A stretch of 28,390 bases of DNA from the NCBI RefSeq assembly GCF_001949145.1, contig NW_019091744.1, positions 20,438-48,827 on the forward strand. Reading direction: 5' to 3'. Position 1 is the first letter of the stretch. Each line of letters begins with the position of its first letter. Source of the stretch: Acanthaster planci. Taxonomy: Eukaryota > Echinodermata > Asteroidea > Valvatida > Acanthasteridae. Shown here one piece after another: positions 1 through 9,085 of the stretch. The notes beneath the pieces are model-generated. The model saw only the letters and a list, made by a program, of their open reading frames with translations, did not search any database and had not been told where the DNA came from. Made by a program: the position numbers and the translations under genes.

Positions 1-5
1 AAACT
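1..5 (-). CDS. NOX5-like: Possible first bases of the next gene A exon
   Basis: On the minus strand a good pyrimidine-rich acceptor (CTGTTTTTACAG, bases 6-17) ends just before base 5. Joined to the phase-1 base left by the previous exon, the five remaining bases read Glu plus two bases of Phe. This would be the continuation of the FAD domain, but only five bases are visible. Confidence 0.4.
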
Positions 6-3000
6 CTGTAAAAACAGATGCACATTTCGTCAAATGAAATTGATCCAGACCTCGTCAATTTTGTTTCAACCTGATCGGACTTCTTCTTTTCATATTAGTC
101 GTTTCCATTACATCCATGACGTCGATCTATTTTATTCTCTTTACATTTAATTGTATACTTCATCCTATCCGATACTGGAGACTTGATTTCCTTCTCATCA
201 GTTTGTTTAAACTCGGCACAATGTTTCAATTCAATTCCATTTCCAGAGCTACTACGATGGATGTCGCTACTGACCTGCCTGTTCCGGAGCACTGCTAATG
301 GTAAACGGGTGCCATTCGTTCATTGCTATTTCAGGAATCTTGATAAAAACGTAGTCCCCTGCTTTGTACTTGAAGTGACGCGGCTTGGTCATGACCAAAT
401 GTGTCACCTGAAAAGAAAAGACACGGTACATTCCAAATCAAACTGTATGAAATCAATGCATGTCTTCTTGAGCTAAAATGTGATTTAATCAGGTTAGATT
501 TAACAGGAGGATAATTACACGAGGTTGAACAACACGAGCCTCCAAATCTTGTGACATTTAGAGGGACATGTGGACTAGTGATAAGGGTTTGTGGCTCCCT
601 GTGGTGGCTCCTAACCACGGCGTTGGGGTTAGCATCAAGCCGCTGCTGAGCAAGTTGACCCTCAGCAAGTCAAGTTACCCCTTTGTACCTCTCTCCATCC
701 ATAAGGAAGAATATCTGTGAGGGTAGGTATAGTGTAAAGCCGTCTTCCGCCTGATACGGCAGTATTGGCCATATAGTCCCAAGGAAGCTGGGATGGGTTT
801 AGTCAGAACTTTTCAGATGCTGTGAGCCCAATATAACAGTAACATAACAGTATATCCTGGAGGATATACTGTTATTTTGAGCCCGTGGTATCATTTCCAA
901 ATAGGGTAGTATTTTAAGGACGCATACCTAGCTACGTACATTGCAAAGAGTTACACATACAATGACAATGACAGTCAAGATAAATAACAGACGAGTCTAC
1001 ACACATAGATACTCACTCCCGAGGGTAGCAGGTTTGCCTCCTTGATATACGTCTTCCCATGGCGAAGGCGCCGGATGATTTGAAGGTTACTGAACTTCTC
1101 AAGAAGAAAGAGGATGAGAGGGCCAACAAACCACGCCCAGAACACTGGACCGTGTAAGATTAGCAGGAACCAGAAGAGAAAGTAGCAGATCTTGTGAGTC
1201 CAGTAGAAAATCTGTTTAATATGGACACGAAATATGGCCAAAATATGAACACTGTGGAGTCATTGTAACGTCTGATAGACTTCCTAGTATGAAATAGTAC
1301 GAAGGATAACAAACCAGTTGAGGTAAGATAATTACAACGTGTCATTTGAGGATACGTTAGGTGGTGCTTGTGATGAGTGTCGATGGACTCTGTCGTATTA
1401 CATGCACAGGAGCTAGACCTACCTCAAAATGGCCCGACCGCCTGACGTAGCTCAGTGACCCCAAGATGAGAATCAAGAAGACAATGTCTAGGATCCATCC
1501 TGTGATGAAGGCACTTCCAACAAGCTTGCCCACTCGGAGCCCGACTGGTAGGAGGGTAGGGTTGGTGAATAACAGTTCGACTGCCGTGAAGTTCTTGTAT
1601 GTCTCTAAGATCACTGTCGTAGAAACAATACAACATTGGTCGTGAAAGCTTTTCATGTGAACGATTTGGGGAGCATAACTGAGATATGTGTGCATGTAAA
1701 TTGAATGCAATGGCCAATAAGAACCAACTATTCCGTATAGCACTCTGTCAGAGATTACACTAAAGCTAGCTATCGATAGATCATATAATACTGAGAATAC
1801 AGCAATTACAACCATTATTCTGCCTCAAATTGATTTTTATAGAAGTATTTTTCGTCGATAAACTCTGACATAAGCACGGAAAACAAACATTTTTTTTTAC
1901 CTTAGGATTAGACATCAGTTGCTCGTTCGACTAGAAAAGTTGATTGTTGTGAGCTGCTTACTGTCATGTTCACTTGGAACGTTAATGCAAGACACGATCT
2001 CCATGATAATAATCTGGCTATATCTGCACGCATTCTGCACATCAAGATATTTACTCATGGTAGTTGATGAGGAAGCATATTATCAACTGAATCCTACTAA
2101 CGACGCATCGTGCTAGATTTGTCGTGGCAGGAGCCATACTACAAAGTGTTGAACATCTTCATAACCTTAAGGCTAGAAGTGTACCGGCAAACCTGGTTCA
2201 CAGTTCTAAAATGCACCAGTGTACTTCAAATCAAACCATCAGTACTCACATGCATTGCCAACATGACCCAAGGTGTGTGTGAGTGCTAGGATTGCAGCTA
2301 GGTACCCGATAAATTTGTGAAACATAATGTTGTCGTCAAAGGGTAGGATTTGCATCAGCAAGGTCGACGACCTCAGAAAACTCAAAGTTTTACGAAGCAT
2401 CATGAGGACGATAATGGCGCAGTTGAAGTTCAAAGCCTGACCACAACCACGAGCTAAATGAAGATGTTAAAGAAAAAAAAAGTAAAAATACAAATCCCGA
2501 ACAGCTGGTTCACGTAAATAATTACTTCAAAACGCCAGCCACTGTTTACAAGTGTTGTTCACACTTGAAAACCTTACGACTATATATTTCAAAGAGCATC
2601 ATACTATTATGTTGCCTTCGATTCCATAAATACTGGAAAATATTCAAAACTGAAATCAAGGACCACACCTTTGTATGTTAATAAATCAGTGTCACCGAAA
2701 ATCGTATGCCTTGTTAATAACCAGGTAGAAAGATCAAAGAAAAAAAGAAGGACTGTCAAACGTTCACATCTTACCAATCAGAAAACACCAGTTAGAATCC
2801 GGGTTAAATGAATGGCGGTAGGCAGCCTCTGCAAAGAGGACACCAGTCACGACGATTATGATCAGAAGTAGTGCGATTCGTTGGATATTATTCTGCAAGT
2901 AGTTCACCCGTAACCAGGGTATACCTCTGCAACCTCGTCTCTTGGGTCGAGAGTCTTTAAGCCAAGCTGCTGCACTATATCAGAGTATACAAAAATAAAA

Positions 3001-6000
3001 TAAAAATGTCATGTTTCACGACAATGCAATAATATGCATCTATTTATTTATTTATTCTGGCAAAAAGACAATTTATAATAACAGTCACGGTACAAAACAC
3101 AAAAAATGAAGAATAGACAGAAGCTAAGGATAGCCAAAGAACGCTGTAATAAACAGCTTATTTCCATTGGGGTCCTCACAAAAAAACATTTATACAATAC
3201 TAAAAAATATTAAAAAGTACACTGGTGGTTTTGACATAGATTTTTTGAAAATGTGTAAGATTTTGAAAAATAACCCACAATTTTAAAATTTAAATTGTAA
3301 AATTCGTATTTTGATGCTGGTATATTTTGGCTGCTTTTTTAACATTTCGGAGAGTATTACAACTTTTTACTTCATTGGGAAGCGAATTCCAAAAGTGTAC
3401 TCCAGTGTAGAAGTGGTGCCATGTCATGAAAAATTTTATACACCTTATTCAATTTCAACTGTATTAGCCGATCATTTACATTTAAAAACCCAACCTATTG
3501 GCCAATATGAGATCTAGGACTTAGGCTTAGAATAAAACGGACAATCTTACTTTGAGTTATTTGCAACCATCTTTTTTCAGTTCAGTAGACAGTGCAGAAA
3601 ATCAGGATGAGCAACAATAATCAAAATAACATGCTATGAGAGCACAACATAATAATTTAGGAGATCGCTCATTTAAACAACTTGCATATCTATATAAAAA
3701 CTCATCCTTGCACTAGCCTTTTTGAATTGGCAACATTCTCACAATTTAAACTTTGATCTAGTGTAATACCCGAGTAACTTTCAAAATTTGAGAAGCTACT
3801 AATTTTCCCATCACAAATCACTTCGAATTTGTCAACTCTGCTGAGTTTCTGTTTAGATCCAAATAGAATAGTCTCAGTTTTACGGACGTGCGAAGATAGT
3901 TTATTATAAATCAGCCATTGTCTGCATGATTCCAGCATGTCATCAGCATACAACAAAAGATTACCTAAAAGACTACCCTGGGGAATACCACGTCATTTTC
4001 ATTGGTTGAGAAACAACTTCGAACAATTTGTTGTCTTTTTGAGAGATAAGATTGAAACCAATCAACTAAATTGAAACGAACACCCGTGGCTTGTAATTTT
4101 CTGCATAAAATAAAATGATCCACTGTATCAAAAGCCTTTTGTAAATCCAGCAACACCGTATCAGTATAATTTTCTTTGGCAATCTGAGAACAAATGTAGT
4201 CAGTGAGTATCTGTAGAATATGAACTTCTAACCCCGACTGAAAGTCGGGGATGCTCTGTGTGTACGGCTAATAAATACGTCGAAAAAACCTTTAATCTTA
4301 CCCGATTGAGAAATTTTCCAGCAGATCTGGGTACCGCTTAAGTGCTGTCATGAACTCATCAAATGAGATGGAGCCATCGCTGTTTTGGTCTGCAGTGTTA
4401 AACAGCGTTTCCGTTAGATGATCTACTTTCCCATCACTGAGTTGCAACGAACTCTCCTCCACTCCCGTCTTCAACAGAGCTCGCAGCTCGTTTTTCTCGA
4501 TGGTTCCATTTTCTAGGAGACACAACAAGAATCCATGTCTTCATTTCTTGCTATCTGTGTTTCATACCAGCATTGTACTCTTGGCATTTAATAGTCATTG
4601 TATGGAGTTGAAGCTTCGAAAGTTCCCTTGTTACATGCAGTAGTTCGGAAGCTCAGAGCAGGGAACAGACGAGGGCTGGGCAAATACATTCCACCCTGTT
4701 TGGGGCACTTTTTCTTAAATAAATGGTAACATTTCTCGGTTGGGTAAAACGATATGTTGAACAACATTGGCTGAGTGAAGATTTCATTTCGTTGGTCAAC
4801 TGTTTTACTTGGTATTTATTTTACGGGTTAAGAAAACTACTATCGCTTTAAGGAAATGAACGCTTTTCTTAAGTTGTTGGGAACTCTTACGTGATAGATG
4901 TTGCATTTTGCTCATCGAGAATGCGTTTCATATTATTACTCATATCGGCTCGTCGTACTACACGTTGGATATGTCGGGGGGGGGATTTGCTGAAAGAGGG
5001 AAAGCGTTAAAGCTGTGTGGCACAATCTTGGGTAAGAAAACAGTTTTCGTAACTCTTACATAAATTAAGTTATGATAAACTTTAATACTACTTAAGAATA
5101 ATCATGACACGGAATCGTGTTTCTCAATATTGCCCCTGCCTGTGCACATTTGTGCCTGCCTTCTTTGAGAGGTACATTTACTCTCAAACAGGCATTCACA
5201 GGAAAGCCCTACTTTGAGTGTCCCGGGGATATCTTGACCTTCAAGTATTTAAGAGCTTAATCATCATGTAAATGTGCACAAAGACTACCACCGTTTCTGG
5301 TAGATTAGAACGAAGTTTGTGCGAATTTTGTGTACATGATTGAATTAGGGCACCTGCATTTTTCCCCATTAAAACTGACAATTACTAGTGGAAAAACGTG
5401 AATTGAATGACATTTGTTGGTAAAATAGGATACGTTTAATGATATTCAGGAATAGCTTCATATGTATGAGAACTTATGGCTCACTGACGTGAAAATCAAT
5501 GATGCATTATATTACATGTAACTTTGCTTTTATTGGTTCGGTCTCTAAATAGTGTAATTAATCATTTTATTTAAATCATATCGCGTCGAGTCAGTAGGGG
5601 ATCCCTGAGATAAAGCACAAAAGTTCAACCATAACATAAACATGTAAAAGTCAACAAAGTTCAAAATGTATAAAATATTACAATACACTTGACTTTTTTC
5701 TTTCTGTTGCAAGAGAGTGAAGTCATCAATACTGGTACTTTTCAGATGCGCCAGACAGGCTTTGCCTTTATATTCTCATCATCTCTAATAATCGTTTTAA
5801 AATCAGCCCACAAATGAAAGTTATGTATTTATGTTTTCCACAACAGCATTATTGGCAAATTTAGATTTAGATATCCTTCAAATGAAAGGCTGGATTATTT
5901 TTCAGTATTCCTTGGGAAAAAAACATAGTATTCTTGTTACTTTCTCTTCAATTGTAATATCTAATACAACTCGAAACTCATTGGAAATGATCATAATACA

Positions 6001-9000
6001 TTATTTGTTTGACGTGTTTTACTTAAAGTAAGCCAGTATGGCTGCAAGTGATCTAAACAAAAGTTAAAGTAATTGTACAGTTTTTTCAACCTTCAACAGG
6101 TCAGAGTTTCAAGATGTTTTAATTTTACTGTTTGATTAAGTTTGTAATAAAACAAACAATGAGCGCAAGGAGGGCTTGAAAGAATCCATTTACTCAACCA
6201 AATGCCCCAAAATGAAGCAGTGTAGTGCCTAACACCAGGATCTTCTTAAAATCCAACAGTTGCGAAACAAGTACCCAACACATTGTCTAATAATATCCAG
6301 TTTTTGGTTGAGGGCTTACTAACGACCGATTGTTTATATTTACCCAGCTGATAGTTCATTTAAAAGTGTTCAAATGTTCAGTTCTAATCTTAATCCAATT
6401 TCTAAGTGAAAAAGGCTTGCCCATCTTGGTTGGGTAGTTTTTTACTCAAACGATGTGGTAGTTTACGACTGTGCCAACCTTGGGTAAAACGTTGAGCAAA
6501 ATTGTGTCATTATGTCTTGCAGTGTGCGTATGCAGTCACGTATTTAATGCAGACCTTTAAGGCCAACTATGGAATGTCTCAGTACCATTCTGTCGGTCTT
6601 TTAAATTGGGCAAAATGTTGCCAGTTTGATTTTGAAAAAAATCAGCTGTCGTTTCCTTTTATTGTGCTTAATCTAAAAGTCGACCTTTGGCAGAATTAAA
6701 AAACACTAAAACCTAAATTTTAAACGACGAGATCGCATTACAGCTGTAACTTCTAGTTCACTCATTAAGTTAGTGCTCAAGTTCATGCCAAAATTGAAAG
6801 CAGTGTGTAATGAAGTAGTGGATTCTGATAGATAAATTAATTTTGGATTTTTGCCCGGCCTGACGTGTATTTGAACAATGTATACTCAGTGTTTCCCCCC
6901 GAAGGCTTATGAAGGATCACAAGCGTACTCGGGTGGGACTCGAGGCCACGACCTCCTGCATGCAGTGTATACAGTATTAAAATACACGTTGGGCAAAAAT
7001 CCAAATTAATTTACATCTCCCCGGCGTAAGTCTATCTTTGAAATAGTTATTCTGATAGATAGTCACAGGTTGGCACAGTCTTTTTTCCTTCGTCCTCCAC
7101 TTTTTGTGAAGTGGGTTCAAATCCCACCGAGTTCCACGTGTGGATCAGGCTTTGAGTCCTAACCTGACTCTGTAAAGAGAATCATCAATAGCGTAGGCAA
7201 TGAATGCAAAGGAATGGCTATTTTAGAGGTAAAATCAGGACATTCAAAAGCAGTTAATAGCCTGCAAATGCTAAATAGGGAGATTCAAAGAGATCATATG
7301 ATTTCCAACCAAATGATAAAAATACATGTAGATGTTGAAAGCATTGAAGACTATGTTACAGACTTAATGTACTTCATCTTGCCAGCTTCTTCACATCTTC
7401 CTTGCGCAACTAAACGAAACCAAACTTTTATTTCGTTAAAGGGTAAAAAAGCCTGGTAAGGCTTTTTTTTTCTTTGTCTTTCTTTCTCTAAGTGAGTTTA
7501 CCCTGGCCTCTGAGATAAACAATGGCGTATCTCGGTGGCGGGGGGGGGCGTATACACGTATTTGTGACAATTTTTGAAAGCCTTAAGACTAGGAACAAAT
7601 GGAAAGGTTTTGACAGGTAGAAAAATTCGGATAATCATTTTAGGGGCAAACATATCCACTTCCCCATTCCATGACAAACAATTGTTAAGCCGCTGGGGTT
7701 ATGAATCTGCGCTTCAAAGGAGCCATTTATGTCATTCAATTTGAGAAATGGACATTAAGACTGCATTGTGCTGATTTAGAATCCTAGTTGTTGTTGATCA
7801 TGCTGGTAAAAATAACACAACCCATGAATTTGCAATTTACCAATCATAAAACACCGTTCTTCCTACGATATTGAATGTGCTTAATAACATGCTGAACAAA
7901 CGGTTTTAAACTCATTAATCGATGTACATGTAAACGGAGCCATGATGGCAAAGGGTCATGCATGATAGCCTTTAATGCAATATTCACAACCCACAATGCA
8001 AAACCAGAAGCGTTATTTATTCATCATCTACCACGTGTCCAAAACAAAACGCAATCCAAAAGTAGCAGATTTTTTTTCCAAAACAAGGTACATAAATTGC
8101 TGGTTTGGGGATGGATCTCATACACAACACTTCTGAGCTTTTTAATTTGCGTTTTTGGGACACTCTAAAACAGGGTTCCAACGATTTTATTGAGTCCTGG
8201 CATTAGCAATAAAATTAAACTGTCGGTTTAGTCTGTAAACTTTATTCAGCGATTTATGTTTCCGTTTTCATGATCTGATAATGGAATAGGTTCTGACCTC
8301 TGGAAAGAAAAAGGAAAAGAAATCAGAAACGTAATTTTGTTATCAGAAGCAATAAAAAACGTGTCTTGTTAGAAACATGTTATGCGTACTTAATTGAAAC
8401 TGAAACCCTGGAAAAGTTAGTTTGGCCTTACCGTCTAAGTCGTAGACGTCAAAGAAGAACCGGAGTTTTTCCTCTTTGGTTCCCTTGGTAAGAAGGAAAA
8501 GACCGTCCATCATTTCCCGCTGGGAAACCGTCCCACTGTGATCATTGTCCAACAAATCAAAGAACCGGTCGGCGAAAAATACCTGCCGTTGTCAGACGAA
8601 AGAGGAATTAAAGAAATTTTAAAAGAGGTCTTCCAAATCTAAAGTAACTAATGAGCACTGACTTCCAAACCTTAAAGTGCACTTTTAAGCCACTTTATAT
8701 GGATTCTATGTTTGAATTAAGAACTGATTGAACTGTAAAACATGAGGGGAAACAGAAGGAAATGGTATTATCTCGGGAGAACCCAAAAAAATTGTGGACC
8801 ACTAAAATAGCCGACTTCATTATTTTGCGTATATTTCCATTGTTTAGTTAATGTTTGTCCAAAGTCAGCAGATTTTAAAAGCTACGTCCAATCCCAACAA
8901 TTTCCCGGTGCACGTGGTTTTAGATTTTAGCCTAATATCAAAACAAACAAATGAAGTTACTAACATTTCGTACGTCCAAAGCATTCTTGAAGCTCTCCCG

Positions 9001-9085
9001 GTCCATGTCCGTGTCTTTGCCCGCGATAGACGCAAAGCGTGACTCGGCCCACACCAACCACTTTGCGTCGGCGTCCAAAACATTT
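1..9085 (-). CDS. NOX5-like: Gene A: NOX5-type calcium-regulated NADPH oxidase, N-terminal two thirds (8-9 exons, partial at both ends)
   Basis: This is a spliced gene read right to left. Eight exons join in frame with GT-AG introns of phases 0,1,2,1,1,0,0,1 and give about 468 residues. In order they encode a degenerate first EF-hand region (residues 1-40), canonical EF loops at about 52-63, 88-99 and 132-143, a first membrane segment near 192-212, the ferric-reductase-like core with histidines at about 273/287 and 365/379, and the start of the FAD domain with an HPFT motif near 457-460. The order and motifs match animal NOX5. From the family, the enzyme moves electrons from NADPH through FAD and two haems to oxygen, making superoxide when calcium binds the EF hands. 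The start codon is missing: the frame above 9085 reaches a stop without a Met, so an upstream first exon is needed. The NADPH-binding half lies beyond base 1. A single gene continuous with gene B is excluded by exon order unless the assembly is wrong. Confidence 0.93.
275..407 (-). CDS. NOX5-like: Gene A exon, start of FAD-binding domain
   Basis: The exon has 44 codons plus one base, with acceptor CTTTTCAG and donor GTCAGT. It starts V-T-H-L-V-M-T-K-P and carries K-A-G-D-Y-V-F-I-K-I-P followed by E-W-H-P-F-T-I-S-S-A-P-E. H-P-F-T is the family's flavin-contact motif. The phase-1 end fits a candidate next exon at the window edge. Confidence 0.95.
408..1016 (-). other. Gene A intron with a perfect hairpin
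   Basis: This is a 609-base intron between the haem-helix exon and the FAD exon. It contains a perfect 14-bp inverted repeat with a 4-base loop (844-857 and 862-875). The flanking text from about 540 to 900 has a higher-GC, repeat-like look, but no element end was identified. Confidence 0.6.
844..875. repeat. Perfect 14-bp inverted repeat
   Basis: ATAACAGTATATCC at 844-857 is followed by the loop TGGA and the exact reverse complement at 862-875. A nearby partial copy (ATAACAGTAAC) sits just before it. It may be a small foldback remnant in the intron. Confidence 0.85.
1017..1211 (-). CDS. NOX5-like: Gene A exon, haem-binding helix with second histidine pair
   Basis: The exon has exactly 65 codons, phase 0 at both ends, with acceptor TAAACAG and donor GTGAGT. 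It starts I-F-Y-W-T-H and continues to L-L-I-L-H-G-P-V-F-W. These two histidines are 14 positions apart and complete the haem ligands. It then has a membrane helix (F-V-G-P-L-I-L-F-L-L-E-K) and the E-A-N-L-L-P-S-G block leading into the flavin domain. Confidence 0.95.
1423..1613 (-). CDS. NOX5-like: Gene A exon, extracellular loop and next membrane helix
   Basis: The exon is 2 bases plus 63 codons, ending V-R-R-S-G-H-F-E at donor GTAGGT. The R-R-S-G-H-F-E block is nearly identical to human NOX5. Before it is a hydrophobic helix (W-I-L-D-I-V-F-L-I-L-I-L-G) and a loop with T-N-P-T. The start was set at the acceptor CGACAG because only that site gives the phase needed by the previous exon; this 5' edge is less certain than the 3' edge. 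Confidence 0.87.
2250..2453 (-). CDS. NOX5-like: Gene A exon, haem-binding membrane helices with first histidine pair
   Basis: The exon is 2 + 67 codons + 1. It begins A-R-G-C-G-Q-A-L-N-F-N-C, the conserved NOX5 block before the second helix, and carries M-L-R-K-T-L-S-F and P-F-D-D-N-I-M-F-H-K. Histidines in F-H-K and T-H-T are 14 positions apart, as expected for one side of the two-haem site. Acceptor ATTTAG, donor GTGAGT. Confidence 0.95.
2775..2974 (-). CDS. NOX5-like: Gene A exon, linker and first transmembrane segment
   Basis: The 200-base exon (1 + 66 codons + 1) starts G-A-A-A-W-L-K-D and runs through a basic stretch (R-P-K-R-R). It then has a strongly hydrophobic segment of about 20 residues (I-A-L-L-L-I-I-I-V-V-T-G-V-L-F-A), taken as the first membrane helix. 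Acceptor GATATAG, donor GTAAGA. It contains no long open frame starting with Met, so it is easily missed by simple ORF finding. Confidence 0.9.
3042..4250 (-). pseudogene. 5'-truncated non-LTR retrotransposon (LINE) reverse transcriptase remnant
   Basis: Reading leftwards from about 4250, broken frames give reverse-transcriptase motifs in the right order: Q-S-G, then L-L-D-L-Q-K-A-F-D-T-V-D-H, then G-I-P-Q-G-S, then L-Y-A-D-D, then a C-terminal block with I-V-R-F-I-L-S-L-S-P-R-S-H-I-G-Q and L-K-L-N-K-V-Y-K-I-F-H. It ends in an (ATAA)n tail at about 3042-3056. At least two frameshifts, several stops and a deletion between PQGS and YADD make it non-functional. The clade is not assignable by eye; the motifs fit jockey/CR1-like LINEs. 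It lies in the same orientation as gene A and takes up most of the 1327-base intron 2975-4301. Confidence 0.88.
4232..4250. repeat. 8-bp inverted repeat at LINE 5' edge
   Basis: CCCCGACT (4232-4239) is separated by GAA from its exact complement AGTCGGGG (4243-4250). It overlaps the codons for the reverse-transcriptase Q-S-G block, so it may be chance or a mark of the truncated 5' end. Confidence 0.5.
4302..4512 (-). CDS. NOX5-like: Gene A exon, rest of third EF hand and fourth EF hand
   Basis: The exon is 211 bases: two bases completing a codon, 69 codons, then two bases. It completes EF loop 3 (D-L-D-E-N-G-T-I-E-K-N-E) and carries EF loop 4 (D-Q-N-S-D-G-S-I-S-F-D-E), both with acidic or polar ligands at 1, 3, 5 and a Glu at 12. 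The end, R-Y-P-D-L-L-E-N-F-S-I, resembles the linker from the EF domain to the membrane domain of NOX5. Acceptor TCCTAG, donor GTAAGA. Confidence 0.95.
6835..7048. mobile_element. Small foldback insertion with 13-bp flanking direct repeats
   Basis: The direct repeat ATTCTGATAGATA occurs at 6822-6834 and 7049-7061, exactly flanking this 214-base block. Inside, imperfect inverted arms of about 50 bases (6835-6887 and 6964-7012) share GGATTTTTGCCC and ACGTGTATTT. On the minus strand at 6933-6949 is a degenerate tRNA T-arm-like stretch (CTCGAGT loop). The 13-bp duplication resembles LINE-mediated insertion, while the inverted arms resemble a MITE, so the class is left open. Confidence 0.65.
7062..7190 (+). 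repeat. tRNA-derived SINE-like or tRNA-pseudogene fragment
   Basis: A perfect T-arm, GTGGG-TTCAAAT-CCCAC, lies at 7111-7127 and contains an intact B-box-type GGTTCAAATCC. About 40 bases upstream, GGTTGGCACAGTC resembles an A box. No 7-bp acceptor stem pairs with the bases after the T-arm, so this is not a functional tRNA. It is best read as a decayed SINE head or pseudo-tRNA. Confidence 0.45.
8432..8582 (-). CDS. NOX5-like: Gene A exon, second EF hand and first part of the third
   Basis: The exon has 50 codons plus one base, with acceptor GGCAG and donor GTAAGG. It reads F-F-A-D-R-F-F-D-L-L and then a canonical 12-residue calcium loop with D1, D3, S5 and E12 (D-N-D-H-S-G-T-V-S-Q-R-E). It ends in F-F-F-D-V-Y-D-L-D, the first three positions of the third EF loop. 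The intron therefore falls inside that loop, and the remaining positions are on the exon 3.9 kb away. Confidence 0.95.
8965..9085 (-). CDS. NOX5-like: Gene A exon, first EF-hand region
   Basis: The 121-base exon is one base of a split codon plus 40 codons, starting N-V-L-D-A-D-A-K-W-L-V-W and ending A-L-D-V-R-N. The acceptor is ...TCATAG and the donor GTTAGT. A GTACGA site nine bases earlier could also serve as donor, but using GTTAGT keeps the spacing to the next exon equal to that of human NOX5. The W-L-x-W and A-G-K-D stretches are typical of NOX5 N-termini. The first EF loop is degenerate, as it is in the human protein. Confidence 0.88.

Larger units (their letters stand above)
4513..8431 (-). 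other. Large gene A intron with small repeats
   Basis: This 3.9 kb intron splits the third EF-hand loop. It contains the insertion at 6835-7048 and tRNA-like boxes at 7062-7190, plus a small hairpin with 8-bp arms at 5164-5188. A G-rich patch near 7535-7555 resembles the ends of the hAT-like MITEs seen elsewhere in the window. Several short open frames here have no recognisable protein content. Confidence 0.65.

Noticed and set aside
1424-1717. Minus-strand open frame overlapping the gene A exon at 1423-1613
   Set aside because: It is an alternate frame of the exon; only the other frame carries R-R-S-G-H-F-E and fits the splice phases.
6420-6500. Repeat related to 4730-4775 (GGGTAAAACG) and to 7068-7082 inverted
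   Set aside because: Shared words are only about 10-14 bases long and no consistent element boundaries could be drawn.
7111-7127. Functional tRNA gene
   Set aside because: The T-arm is perfect but no acceptor stem can be formed with upstream bases and the anticodon arm is absent.
8865-9083. Minus-strand open frame starting M-F-W-T-P-T
   Set aside because: It is a shadow frame of exon 8965-9085; the NOX5-like frame starts one base away and needs an upstream exon.
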